From Marasmius tenuissimus (lineage: Eukaryota; Basidiomycota; Agaricomycetes; Agaricales; Marasmiaceae), in contig JAQOTA010000007.1 of NCBI GenBank assembly GCA_029532415.1, positions 62,001 to 126,000 of the forward strand: DNA of 64,000 nucleotides, read 5' to 3'. The translations under genes and the position numbers were made by a program. The first letter of the stretch is position 1. Each line of letters begins with the position of its first letter. Below, one piece after another: positions 1-10,258 of this stretch. The notes under the pieces are model-generated. The model worked only from the letters and a program-made list of their open reading frames with translations. It was not told the DNA's origin and ran no database searches.

Positions 1-164
1 CGCTGGTATCAGAATAAGAAATGGCTATGACAGAATGATACTTACAGCCCGTACTCATCGCTGCTGTCCTCTCTGTGCACAAGGTATTTCAAAAAATTGT
101 ATTATGGTTGTAGATATTTGTTATGCTTTATATACGATTGATGAAGACTTGCCATGTTGAAGGA

Positions 165-390
165 CTCTCAAGCATAATGGTGGTGGTTGAGAGTCAAGAG
201 AGGCAGATCGAACACCTGTGTCAACTGGCACGGGATGTATCCAGCATCTGGCACAGAAATCTGCGCAAGCGCTTCCAGGGCGCTTGCACAGATTTCTTTG
301 TTTGGCTCTCCAAATAAGGGACTCACACATGGGTTTGGGCGCCTCCTGCCCGGCTTGACTCTCTACCACCACTATCGTGGTTGAGTCCTC
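165..390. repeat. Nested inverted repeat with central hairpin
   Basis: Two arms of about 35 bases, near 165-200 and 353-390, are imperfect reverse complements built around CTCAACCAC and GAGAGTCAAG. Between them lies a much tighter hairpin: 255-272 pairs with 280-297 (17 Watson-Crick pairs and one G-T wobble) around a 7-base loop. No convincing protein is encoded; the open frames on both strands reflect the symmetry. It looks like a fold-back element or MITE relic. Family unknown. Confidence 0.6.
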
Positions 391-1460
391 CCCCAAGTAA
401 GTTCCTTCCCCTCTATTGTTTCTAACAATTTCAATGAAAACTTTCAACATTGTATACAGCTATCCAGATCCCCTTCAACCAACTGGTGGCCTCAGGTGCG
501 ATTGTGAAGCAGGCGGACAGCAACTACAGCGCAGCAGGTGGATGAGATAACTGCAGTGATACACTGGTGAGTTGTTTCGCGATAATGTTCTTGACTGTGG
601 CTCATGTTGCGTGATATTTAGTATCTGTTCAAGGTCACACAAGAGACAGTGTTGATTGGCTCAAAGGCTAAAGATGACGGGATGGCCAGGTGCTTCACTT
701 TGTTGCTCTCAGTCTACTGTTTATTGCTCCCATGCAACGTCGATGACATACCCATCGTCACTGGCATCATAGTTTTGACCAATGCACGGACCATCTCCGA
801 AGTATATAAACCAGTCTTCTAAGGCTATCACTTGTGCCTGCCTTCCACTCACCCTCCTGATGGTACCAGGTGTAGCTTGCGCTCATCTTCAAACAGGATT
901 GTTCCGCCGTTGACAGGCGAGTATGCTGTCCTCAACCAGCTATGTTTGTTAGGATTTGGGATTCGGGAAAAGGCCTGAGGTATGTTTGCGCCTTTTCTAT
1001 ATTTACCCTACACATAAGAACTGACTATATGCATTAGGATTGTCGAAGACAGTACTAAGAAATGCACAAGACCGCTGTTTCCCCTTCACAGTTCATCAAA
1101 CCAACTGCAGACATCGTTCAGCAATATTCTGGCTGCCGGCGCCTGTCACTGCCTGCACCGTCCACACCGTCGGCAATCCTGAGGTAAATGATTTTCTCAA
1201 CTGTCGTTTGAAGTTTGGACCAGTTGCTGACGCCCTGACTCTCACAGGATATCAGAATACGACATTTGGTGGTGCAGGCCTTATAGTATATACCTTATAC
1301 ATAGTAGTCTATCATAGTGCTCTGTAAGTTCTGTATATACTCGAATAGCAACACATTCTGCATCTTCTTTCTGTCTTGATCTGACTGAGTAAGCTATAAG
1401 TATCATTGAGTGTATGAACAAGCCCTCTACAATTTGATTGAGTCCTATCCCTGCACATCA
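391..1460. other. Gene-free stretch
   Basis: No open frame here has splice signals or recognisable protein character. The sequence is of mixed composition and I see no repeat relation to the rest of the window. It may be decayed transposon or intergenic DNA. Confidence 0.5.
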
Positions 1461-1469
1461 GACTGACCT

Positions 1470-1600
1470 TATCTAATCACAGCGCGTCAATCCACCTCCA
1501 TCTGATCATTGCGCGTCAATCTGACTTCCTCTGACCAGCGCACGTCAATCCAACTTCTTCTGTTCATTGCAAGTCAGACTGGAGCCATCTACTCATTCCA
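1470..1600. repeat. 29-bp minisatellite, about 4 imperfect units
   Basis: The core GCGCGTCAATC recurs with exact 29-base spacing: the GCGTCAAT part or its variants start at 1484, 1513, 1542 and 1571. Each unit is followed by a pyrimidine-rich CTGACTTC or CCACCTCC stretch. Units have diverged by several substitutions. No coding function is seen. Confidence 0.65.
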
Positions 1601-2171
1601 CCTTATTATGGTATGTCTGTGTTCAGCTGTTGATTGGGGTAAATTATTCTAATACAATGTGACAGGTATGCTACAGTCTTACGGCTCAATTCCATATGAT
1701 ATCTAACTGAATTGAACTGTCCCAAATAGGACTTGCGATTCAGATACTGACCAGGCTCGTCAGTCTGACAGGCCTTGATCCCAACTGACGGGGCTGGTCA
1801 GTGTCTGGCCAGATCCACATAGGTTTGCTGGTGTGAGGCCAAAAACCTTTGCTGTAATATGTGCAATCATGAGTCTGTAAGTCCAGTAGATCTAAATCAT
1901 ATGATATACTTGCATATGCACAGACTGCTCTGGCAAAATAGATACCACAGTGAGGCTCACATGCGCTCATATAACTTGTGCAACTTCCACACTAGAGTAA
2001 GGATCTCAAAGGATGCTGGTCATCTGTTTATGCAACTTACCATGATGAATTTACTATGTAGATATCTGTATCTGGCGGATATCCGGTAGATAGTATCTGT
2101 GGATACAGATAAGCACTGGATGCAGGACCGTGGGTTGCAATTTTGGGAGAGTTGAAACTGGCCAGATTGGT

Positions 2172-2431
2172 CATGTGCTGCTAATTGGGCAGTCACAAAT
2201 AAGCTACTAATACAACAATGTTGGGCATCCACTGCCACTACAGTAATTGGTAGCTGTAGTGTCTGGGTCAGTGGGCCGCCTGTATAAAAGTGTAGTTGAC
2301 ACTGGTACAGGTACATGGCACTATAGCTCAGTAGTCTAGAGCACGTTGGCAGCAATGAGGAGGTCTGGGGTTCGAATCCCCATAGAGCCACTTTTGGGAA
2401 ATTGTTAGTCCTTGATCAGACATCTTATCAG
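2172..2431 (+). mobile_element. SINE-like insertion in dispersed repeat copy A
   Basis: Copies B and C of the repeat run straight from CCAGATTGG to ATGCCAGTCAT. In copy A those two words are separated by about 260 bp that contain a tRNA-like sequence. This empty-site comparison suggests insertion of a tRNA-derived SINE. No clear target-site duplication is visible, so deletion from the other copies is the alternative. Confidence 0.5.
2317..2390 (+). tRNA. tRNA-like sequence (degenerate, Ala-AGC-like)
   Basis: 74 bases fold as a tRNA of standard length. The 7-bp acceptor has one mismatch, the D-stem is GCTC/GAGC, and the T-arm TGGGG-TTCGAAT-CCCCA is perfect. Pol III box A (TAGCTCAGTAG) and box B (GTTCGAATCC) are present. 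The anticodon stem is weak (one mismatch, two G-T pairs) and position 33 is C rather than T. The position of an AGC anticodon is therefore only nominal. It is better read as the head of a SINE or a tRNA pseudogene than as a working tRNA. Confidence 0.5.
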
Positions 2432-3040
2432 ATGCCAGTCATCTGAGAATATATCTGTTGAGATCATTACACTGGAGCACCTGTGGTTCCTAAGTCATGT
2501 GTGTGGCGCAAAGTCAGATGAGGTTCATATGACATCTGCACAACCTTGCCTGTGCCATATGAAGTGGATTTAACTTGGATAAGCTGCATTCAGTCATGTG
2601 ATGCCCTCCAGAGGTCCCTGATTAGTATGCAGGTACATCATATGACCAGTACATGCAGTTATATGAGGCTAAAGACCTTGGCTGCAATGTGCACAATTGC
2701 GAGCCTGTAAGCCCAGTATATATGAATCATATGATATACTCACATGTGCATGCACCACAGACTGTGAACCACTTATGAGGTTTGTGGGTCTCATGAGGGC
2801 CTCATGAGCCACCTGAGGCTCATGGGCTTATCATGTACCTACATGTGTGCTCTGAGTGGACATGTAGGTACTCAAGGTCTGAACTCAGGTGTCCAAGACT
2901 CTGTGAGCTCCCACCCCTCATATGTCTTTTGTCACAAGCATTTATAATCAAATGATCTTGCTTCCAATTCAACTTGGCCATGGTTACTGACAGCCTGGAT
3001 TCAGTATAGTTATGGGTCGTTATTTGGGAATTGGGATACA

Positions 3041-3890
3041 AAGCACGAATCTCAGCTCCTCCTATGCCTCATCAGTCAAGGCGAGTATTTGAAGTCGAAC
3101 TGAACAGCACAATTCTGACTTGCGTTCACAACCACTCACTCAAACTCCTCCATTTTTGAACACATTCCTGCCGCTAGTGTATGATTTTTCGATTTGTTTT
3201 TGACCCTTCACTCCCTGGGCTCTCCATTGCTATATCGTACTTATCTGGATGTTTGTATCTAATCGCCAGTGAAACAAATAGTATATTGAATATAATATCT
3301 ACATGTTGAACATATGATTTACTATGTGTGACATCGCAAGGCTAACCCGGGTCAGAGACCCAACTTGTGCTCATATGACACTCAAGCGACCTTGCAGTGC
3401 TTGAGAATCAGGCGGCACGGTTTTTGCCTGCAGTGATATTTGTAGCTTCAGTAGCAGCTGAATTGACACTGCCGCTCTTCGGTCTCAAAGATGTGCCCTG
3501 TAAATGTCTTTGGAACGCCAGTGCACTTTTTGTGAGCATCTGATATAGTGGTTGTGACTGTGACAATGTCGATACACTAGACATTGTACGGGGTTGAATC
3601 ATATCGAGGACGCGCCTATGGGACTGGAGGAGCCAATAGGCCAGATGAGAAGAAATCAGAGTAGCCAGTTGTCATTGTGGTTGATGACAATGGGAGTCTG
3701 ACCTGCTGGATGCTCACCTCCAAATCATGTGATGAAGGCCCGTGCGCCATCAACAAAGATTCATATGAGTGGGAAGAATTGCAGTGGCGCCACTCACCGC
3801 ACATAAAAATTGCCCAATACCTTGAATTTGGCCCCAAAGTCCACCAAAAAGGTCATTTTCTGGCCTTTTTAGGCTGTCTGGATTTTGTGA
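3041..3890. other. Gene-free stretch
   Basis: Short open frames exist on both strands (3408-3602 minus, 3677-3910 plus), but none has recognisable motifs, splice support or similarity elsewhere in the window. Probably decayed repeat DNA. Confidence 0.45.
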
Positions 3891-3892
3891 TG

Positions 3893-4080
3893 AGCCGGCA
3901 TGACACCTAGTGCAGAGGACTACAACATGGCTACACTACTACTTACCAGAGAGGAGTTTAGAGAGGTAGAGGTGAGACGTAGAAGCTCAAGCACACACTA
4001 TATATTCAGGTAGAGAACTACGAGCTTATATACATGAAGATTCAATAGAGTTACCATATAAGGACGACAATAGAATTTCA
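3893..4080. repeat. Dispersed LTR-like fragment, copy 1
   Basis: About 190 bases match 44068-44240 in the same orientation. Shared words include GCCGGCAT, CCTAGTGCAG.GGACTACAAC, CTTACCAG, TAGAAGCTCAAGCAC and AGAGAACTAC..GCTTATATACATG. The context at 44 kb, inside a retroelement block, suggests an LTR fragment. No coding content. Confidence 0.6.
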
Positions 4081-4239
4081 TTTCTGCTCTTCGACATCCC
4101 GCAAACAGAGTTGGTCTTCTAAGAGGTGGAAGGCCGCTTGCGAGAGGTAGACCTAATGAAGAAATGAGAACAGTGTTCGACGAGAAGAAAAGGAGAAACA
4201 GCACCTGTTGGTTTCCAAGTATGATATCCATGCTCTCCA

Positions 4240-5261
4240 ACCCAAACACTGTCCTCGCCTGCTATACCCTCTCCTATACCCTCTCCTTCTCCGTCTCTTC
4301 CATGACCCCAACTTTGGCCATCCCCTCCCCATACCTCTCCCAAAACTCCTGCGGCGTCATGTTCACCTCGAATACGAAACGATAGTTCCCTGACACCGAC
4401 GGCGCCGGCGTCGCCTGCACCACCACAAAGGAGAGAGACGAAATCGGAATTGAGCTCGTGTTGGTTGCGTTCGAGGAAGTTTTCAGAGGAGTAAGTGACG
4501 GGGCCGTTGAAGTGGTGAACGGTGAAGGTTGGGTAACCACTGCGGTCAATGGAGCCGGTTTTGAAGGAGGAGTGGTTGCTGAAATCATCTTTGCAGAGAC
4601 ATTGGTTGTGTTTGTTCAGCCAGACGAAGAGGAGGAAGTAGAGAGATTTGGTGAGTTTGTCTCAGTTGTCAGAGGCACTGTCGGGATCGAGGAAGCCAGT
4701 GCACATCTTCTTCTTCACCAACTTGGGCTTGTAGGAAAGGCAGGCTTCGTTTCGGTGGCGATCGACAGTGAACTCGAGGTTGCCGAGATGGAGGATTGCA
4801 GCAAGGAGCTGGCAGGTTCGTGCTACGTGACGTTTGGAGAACCCAATCGTCTTGAGCGCAACCTTGAGCTGCTCAAACCGCAGGGAATTGTTGTCCCTTG
4901 CAGTACCACCACAAGGCGCAGTAGCACCTGGCCGCTGCCCCAAATACCGATACTGGGTCTTGTCGTCGAGGTGCAGGTGGGCTCTCTCCTCTGCTGAAAC
5001 GCCAGCGACGAGGTAGAAGAATATGTGGAAGTTGTGTTCAGCGCTCGGGGCACCAGCAACACGATTCTTCTTGAGGTAATATTCGAGGGTCTTTGCACCG
5101 GTAAGTCGTTCACGATCCGAGAACTGGAGCTGGGGTTGAAGAGGGTGCAGGCGTTACTGAAGGATTCGAGAACGAAAACGGCTAATGGAACCTGGCTGGC
5201 GAGCTTGGAACCTTTCTTCCCGGGATTGGAAACGGAGAGTTCGAGGATCGTCTTGTGTTAG
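4240..5261 (-). pseudogene. Chitin synthase myosin-motor fragment, copy B (broken)
   Basis: Read on the minus strand, the translation follows the myosin-like motor of class V/VII-type fungal chitin synthases. In order: KKNRVAGAPS, NFHIF, YLVAG.SAEERAHLHL, DKTQYRYLGQR, RFEQLKVALKTIGFSKRHVA, CQLLAAILHLGNLEFTVDRH, then KPKLVKKKMCT.FLDPD and a later HFNGPVTYSSENFLERN segment. The frame is broken: a TGA replaces a codon just after the LDPDSASDN segment near 4662, and several frame changes follow. The chitin synthase catalytic part (QRRRW-type) is absent. The region duplicates the end of copy A. In an intact gene this domain is fused to a membrane glycosyltransferase that makes cell-wall chitin; here it is a dead fragment. 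The family assignment rests on remembered sequence features. Confidence 0.8.
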
Positions 5262-5439
5262 TGGTGGCTGGTGCTGGAATCTAGAGATCTTGAGGCAAGC
5301 AGTGCTGCGGCTAGTGAAGTATCTAGTCTGTGAGTGCGACCGTAACGGTTAGGTGCCACTGCACAAAGGCAAGCAGGACCAGCCGCTAATGGTATGGAGC
5401 CCACATTCCAGTAACAACAAGAGAACATAGCAGTTGCTG

Positions 5440-6330
5440 CTACATTGGCAACACCGTCATCCATGGCAGTACCACCACAAGGCGCAGTAGCACCTGGCCG
5501 CTGCCCCAGATACCGATACTGGGTCTTGTCGTCAAGGTGAAGGTGGGCTCTCTCCTCCGCCGAAGCCCCAGCAACGAGGTAGTAGAAGATGTGGAAGTTT
5601 CGTTCGCCGCTCGGGGCACCAGCAACACGGTTCTTCTTGAGATAGTACTCGAGGCCGGTAAGTCGGCCACGATCCGAGAACTGCAACTCGGAGTACTTTT
5701 CGAACCTCGAGGCGTTGGGGTTGAAGGGGGTACGTGCGTTGCCGAAGGATTTGAGGACGAAATCGGCTGCCGGAACTTGGCTGGTGAGTTTGGAACCCTT
5801 CTTGCTGGGACTGGAGACGGAGACTTCGAGGATCGTTTTGATAGCGAGGCGTCGGGATTCGGACTTGCCAGAGCCGGTTTTGCCGCTGTGAAAGAAATGG
5901 GGTTAGTAAGGTCTAGTAAGGCCGAAAGAGAAGAACAGAATGTGTAGGACGAGGAAAAGCATAACCATCCGGGATTACAATCAGCAATACGGTGGTGGGC
6001 ATCGTAGACCGCACACGGCCATGAAAGGAAGGGAAAAATGCGAGCAACAACTCACCTGAAGACGATAGCCTGGTCTTGCGTTGTCTTCTTCATATGGTAG
6101 TAGGCGTTGTTGGCCAGCTGGAAGGGAAGATGTGCGGCGGCTGGAGTTCCTTGTTCATAGTTGTATTCCGGTACTCTGCAGCATACTTGTGCAGAACTGA
6201 ATCCGCGTTCGAGGCGGCGTATTTGTGGGGGTTGAATGCGACCAAGCAGCTGGATCCAATGTTAATGTAGATGAGATCGAGTAGGCGACAATCACATCGT
6301 CCGAAATATTGAAGAGTTTTGTTGGAGCGT
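5440..6330 (-). pseudogene. Chitin synthase myosin-motor fragment, copy A (broken)
   Basis: This is the more N-terminal part of the same motor on the minus strand. It starts with SDDVIVAY, then NIGSSCLVAFNPHKYAAS, NADSVLHKYAAEYRN and, after a frame change, NNAYYHMKKTTQDQAIVF. A short intron (acceptor near 5908) splits the P-loop, and exon 2 begins SGKTGSGKSESRRLAIKTIL. The next segments are VSVSSPSKKGSKLTSQVPAA, SFGNARTPFNPNASRF, LQFSDRGRLTG and FHIFYYLVAGASAEE. Frameshifts disrupt the first exon. The last 250 bases are duplicated in copy B. No complete chitin synthase lies in this window. Confidence 0.8.
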
Positions 6331-6429
6331 TGACTGCCGATTCACGTTGGCTAGCCAATGCTGAAGAACGAGTCGACTATAATTGTTGTAGAAAAAAACT
6401 GTTAGTTCATCATTATCCCTCCCCGCCAA

Positions 6430-7625
6430 AGGCCAAACAGCAACTCACCTAATTCCCGCATTCTCCCACCAGATCTTGTTCAAATCCTTCCTATAGCGAT
6501 CTTGACCAAGTAGAAAAGGTATTGAGGAAGGAAAAGCGGAGAGGGGAGCTCTTAAGAGAATGGAGGGAGGGAGGGAAGGGAAATATGTCGGTGGTGGAGG
6601 AGAGAAAAACGGATTGGTTGTCGTCGTGACAGCCAGTGACGACCCTACGTGCAGAGCTCACCTCTCCGCCAACAAGGTTCGGCCGCTCCGAATCCTAACA
6701 CAGCAAGGTACCACAACCGCTTCGCTGCGGCAGGCAAGTCAATTATGAATCTGTGGTGCCGCCGCCAAATGCAAGAAGGACCTGTTCATGTAGACTGCCT
6801 GACTGCAGCAACAACGGGCAGCATCTCAGCTGCGCCAGACAATTCTGAAGCAGCCGATCTCTTGTGGCTTGAGATGAGAGGCTGCTAAGTGCGGGAAGAA
6901 TGTTAGTTCACCAATTAGCAGGAAGAAAAAAACGAAGAAAACGTACCGAGGGACGAAACTGACTTGAAAGTTGATTGGAAACTAGGGGTAAAAAACCGTC
7001 AGTTCATCGTCCCCCTCTCCGCAAGTAATAACTCACCCAATTCCCTCATTTTCCCACATCTTGACCGAAACAAATTCTGAAAACGTCCAAGAGATTCTTC
7101 GCGTGACTTGGGAGTTGACGTTGAGTAGGGACGAGCTCCCGCGAGCTTGTCCCATTCTTCGGGTAATGAGTTTTTTTCTGCGTAAAAATAGCATGTTTCC
7201 CTCCGTGAATGTGGGAAGTTCCCAGCCACTTTTTCGGACAGGAAATCTCAAGTTTCCCTTTTGGAGAAGTATCTGCTCAACAAGGAAATTCCTCGGTGTA
7301 AAACAGCTCTTTTTCAGACACCGTGAATATACTGAATTCACACGGAATTTCTCAGATTGTTTTTACGCTCGTTAAATTCGGCCTTGCGGCCTGTGAGAGA
7401 AGGCTGCTGGCACCCATTTGGTAACGCCTGCCAGCGTAGCAGCCGGTCTGATGGGTCATAATTATGTCACAGGTCTAGACCCGGTCTCGGCGTTCAAAGT
7501 TGGCGCCCGTCCGGAACTGGTAACTATTGCATTTACTCATGTACATACAACTTACATGCGACCTGCATACGACCTGCATACGACCTGCATATGACCTGCA
7601 TACGACCTGAGTACGACCCGCACAC
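6430..7625 (-). repeat. Promoter-like repeat module, locus 1
   Basis: Read on the minus strand: an 11-bp tandem repeat (7625-7540), a GC-rich block with CCGGTCTGATGGG and GTTGGCGCC (7516-7440), a CTCCCGCGAGCTTG block (near 7130), and two copies of an exon/intron piece (7090-7010 and 6500-6430). The piece has the form GAGGGAATT followed by a GTGAGTT donor and, in the 6.4-kb copy, GCCTTTGGCGG. The same elements in the same order occur at 11.3-11.7 and 37.5-37.9 kb. Here they precede the chitin synthase motor pieces on the same strand. Between the two exon/intron pieces I see no gene. Confidence 0.6.
7540..7625. repeat. 11-bp tandem repeat, about 7 units
   Basis: The unit CATACGACCTG recurs about seven times with single-base changes (CATATGACCTG, AGTACGACCCG). 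The same unit, slightly changed, forms tandem arrays at 11566-11660 and, inverted, at 37505-37635. It is too short and lacks spacers, so it is not a CRISPR array. Confidence 0.8.
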
Positions 7626-7689
7626 AACTTCTCCTTGAGGTTCAAACTAAAACACGCATAAATGATCAGACACAAACCACATCACTGAA

Positions 7690-8260
7690 ACCAACATACC
7701 ACAACGTGCAATGGCGCCGGGGAGATTTTCTTCACCTCGTTGAAGTACACATACCTCAGCTCCGGTCTGTCATGGTGGTTATTGCTACAAGCTGGGTCGA
7801 AGTTCTCCGCGTCCGAGAAGATCTGAGCCTGTTTCAACAGGATCGTGCTCATCAGCTCTGAGCGCCGGAATCAAACTGCTCAAGCAAGACGCATACATCC
7901 TGGTGAGCAGAGCTTCATCGAATCAAAAACCTCCATAATCTGTTTTGTCAAAGGGCACAGCTCTTCATGCCAGGGTAGGCCCGAATGAAAGGGGGAGTAT
8001 TGGAGGCGAGGGGGAGTTGTTGGCTGAAAGCTTTGGAGTGGTCGGTTTGAAGAACCTATCGCGCATCGCTGAGGATCGCACGGGAAATGGTGTAGCCTGA
8101 GCAGTTCAATGAGAAAACTACTCAAGACATTCGGGATTGTCACTTACCTGGGCAAAGGCCGACATACAGCTAAAGGTACTCGATGCTCGATGTTTCCGCA
8201 GAGCTTCTCCACTGCATACGTGATTTCCTGGTCGGGATTCCACTCCAAGAAGGTACTATG
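7690..8260 (-). pseudogene. Possible coding fragments, unknown family
   Basis: Two stretches on the minus strand read like protein: EWNPDQEITYAVEKLCGNIE near 8240, followed by a GTAAGT donor, and SNNHHDRPELRYVYFNEVKK near 7780, followed by a GTATGT donor. Frame changes lie between them. I do not recognise the family, and no start or end is visible. They may be another gene remnant carried by the module at 6430-7625 or an older host-gene relic. Confidence 0.3.
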
Positions 8261-8289
8261 TGCCAACACACCAAATTGGAAATCAAGGC

Positions 8290-8600
8290 TAGGTTTCCTC
8301 AAAAACCGGGCAAAACACTTGAGTTTTCTCCTTACCTCATACTTACCTTATTACAATGCGCTGACAGCTGTACTTGAGAGAACATTGAGCAACGCAGTTG
8401 AGTCAAACTTGAGGGAGGGAGTGAGTCAAACTTAAGGGAGTGAATGAGGTGGCTCAAGGTCGACGTTGAGGGAGTAGATGAGGCAACTCAAACTGTGCTC
8501 AAGGGTACCTCAATGTTGACCTTGAGGGAATAAATGAGCTGAATCAACTTCACTCAAGCCGCACTCAACAATGCCTCAAGTCAGGTTGGGCAAACACACA
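8290..8600. repeat. CTCAAG/CTTGAG motif cluster, left
   Basis: The heptamer CTCAAGT or its complement, with variants such as GAGGGAGT and CTCAAC, recurs about every 20-30 bases. A similar cluster lies at 9880-10225. Paired clusters of a short motif around a central segment resemble subterminal repeats of DNA transposons. No transposase is visible between them. Confidence 0.45.
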
Positions 8601-8659
8601 TGAAAGGGTAGAACGAAATATATTGTATATGTTGTGTGAATACATAGGAGCAGCAAGTA

Positions 8660-8945
8660 CTGTACCATTTTGAGATGTTCAACATGTCACAGGTCACAGG
8701 GGACCCCATTTTGTCGAAATGTCACACCTAGTCACAGGTCTCAGGCCAATGTGTCAAAATTTTTGGCAGTCCAGACCTTCTGTCACACAAAATTGGGTCA
8801 AAACCCTTCTAAAAATGGCATTTTTGGGTAATTTCTGTCAAATTTTTCTTCTCAGTCACACCAGACTGAGCTCAGTGTTGAAAAGTTCAAATGGAGATTT
8901 TTGTCACATGTCATGCCCTGTGTCGAACATCTTGAAATGGTACAG
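8660..8945. mobile_element. 286-bp MITE with TA target duplication
   Basis: Terminal inverted repeats of about 30 bases start CTGTACCATTTTGAGATG at the left end; the right end is the complement of CTGTACCATTTCAAGATG. TA dinucleotides flank both ends (8658-8659 and 8946-8947), as expected for the Tc1/mariner superfamily. There is no coding capacity. It needs a transposase from elsewhere in the genome. Confidence 0.8.
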
Positions 8946-9287
8946 TACACCGCATAGTGAGGGCTGCCATTGTTTGGTGTGAGCACTGTACAACGTGCAG
9001 AGCTTATGAAGTCAAGTGCTAACCTTGGGTTGGGCCGGTTTCTGGCCAGGATGACATATTCATTGACTGTGGAGAGGTTGTAAGTAGCTGAACCAGACAG
9101 ACAGAGAGGGAACATGTACCAGTAGGTGACTCAGCGGTGAGTGTGTATCCTGCGTTGTTGTTTATTTATTCCTTTCTATGCTACATTTCAGTGAGATACA
9201 GAGTGGACAGAGTGGAGGAGAGGGCTGGTTTATACATTATGGTGCTTCAAAATTATACATTGCATTAGAACTGCCACTATATCAATA

Positions 9288-9656
9288 CTGACCTATTTCA
9301 ATCAATTCAGATGGGGTTTCCCGTGTGACTGAAAAATTTTCTGGCATGAATTCGGATGGCAGGTCGGTGACCGGTGACGCCGGTGGAAATTTCTTATGGA
9401 ACAATGAGGGATGGGGCAGGCTGAGGGAGAATTACAGCGGCTGAGAGTCGCCACCAGTCAAAATTTGCAGAATGCACCAGATTCAGGCCAAAAAATGGCA
9501 GAAAGTCCGATTTCTTGGCCTTTTGGACCGCCCAAAATTATGTCACATTTGGGAACATTTCGGATGACCCCCCTGTGACCTAGTGACCATCCGAAAAAAT
9601 TTCGGATACTGGGGGGCGTGTGACGCGTGACATCCGAATTGATTGAAATAGGTCAG
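9288..9656. mobile_element. 369-bp MITE with TA target duplication
   Basis: The inverted ends begin CTGACCTATTTCAATCAATT and match over about 26 bases with one change. TA lies at 9286-9287 and 9657-9658. The interior is non-coding. The outer bases resemble those of the MITE at 8660-8945 (CTG.ACC.ATTT), so both may depend on related mariner-type transposases. Confidence 0.8.
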
Positions 9657-9879
9657 TAGGCATTCATTTAACTCAAACCATTCATCATGTTCTGTCCAAC
9701 CTGTGCAAGTTTCAGAAACAAACAAGAATCAAGACAAAAAAAGACTCAAAGCAACAAATGACTTCCATCCTCATGAACCCTAAGCACTCCATCTTCAGGT
9801 GTATACAAAGCTCTGGGATGCCAAGTTGGAAGGGACTCTGAGGATAACAAAGACAATGCACCCACTTTGTGGCAATTCA

Positions 9880-10225
9880 TTGCTCAAGTTTGTACTTTCC
9901 TTTACTCATGTTCACACTCTCAAGTCTCTTTATCATTTGCTCAAGTCCACATTTTCCTTCACTCAAGTCCATTTTCCTCTTTGCTCAAGTCCATACTTTA
10001 TGTACGCTCAAGTCTGACTTCTTCTCTCAAGGCTATTTATTCCCTACTCAATTTTTGCTCAAGTTCCCTACCTACATTAGTACAGAGTGAATCTCAAGTT
10101 TTCTGCTCAAGTCATTCTCAAGATTTCCTCAAGTCATTCCTTCAGATATTTGTCAAGGTACTACTCAATTTGATACTCAAGTTGAATCTGATTTTGAGAT
10201 CTACTACTTGAGCAGCATACTTGAG
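9880..10225. repeat. CTCAAGT motif cluster, right
   Basis: At least ten copies of CTCAAGT or close variants occur at roughly 20-35 base spacing, ending with inverted copies (ACTTGAG) near 10205-10225. The open frames across this stretch have biased, repetitive composition and look non-genic. It pairs with the cluster at 8290-8600. Confidence 0.5.
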
Positions 10226-10258
10226 GGTGAAAACTTAAGGTAGAGGGCCTAAGGAGCC

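Larger units (their letters stand above)
1826..3015 (+). repeat. Dispersed repeat, copy A
   Basis: This segment matches, in inverse orientation, 47412-48305 and, in rearranged order, 48918-49770. It is rich in CATATGA and CATATGAGG words. It contains an internal direct repeat (about 1840-1935 and 2650-2765). Without a 260-bp insertion those two repeats would lie about 555 bp apart, the spacing seen in the other copies. The short open frames are shared by all copies only because the DNA is repeated. It could be a satellite-like unit or an element with terminal direct repeats; no protein domain is recognisable. Confidence 0.75.

Noticed and set aside
1740..2391. Short frames at 1.7-2.4 kb as small proteins
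   Set aside because: Near-identical frames occur in the other repeat copies on both strands with no third-position bias, and one frame simply runs through the tRNA-like sequence.
7033..7341. Minus-strand 102-codon frame
   Set aside because: Overlaps an equally long plus-strand frame and contains pieces of the repeat module. No splice or motif support.
7540..7625. CRISPR array
   Set aside because: Units are 11 bases, directly adjacent and without spacers, in a eukaryotic genome. It is a simple tandem repeat.
9799..10211. Plus-strand frames at 9.8-10.2 kb as genes
   Set aside because: They are driven by the CTCAAGT repeat (Leu-Lys-Ser patterns in three frames) and lack start context and splice sites.
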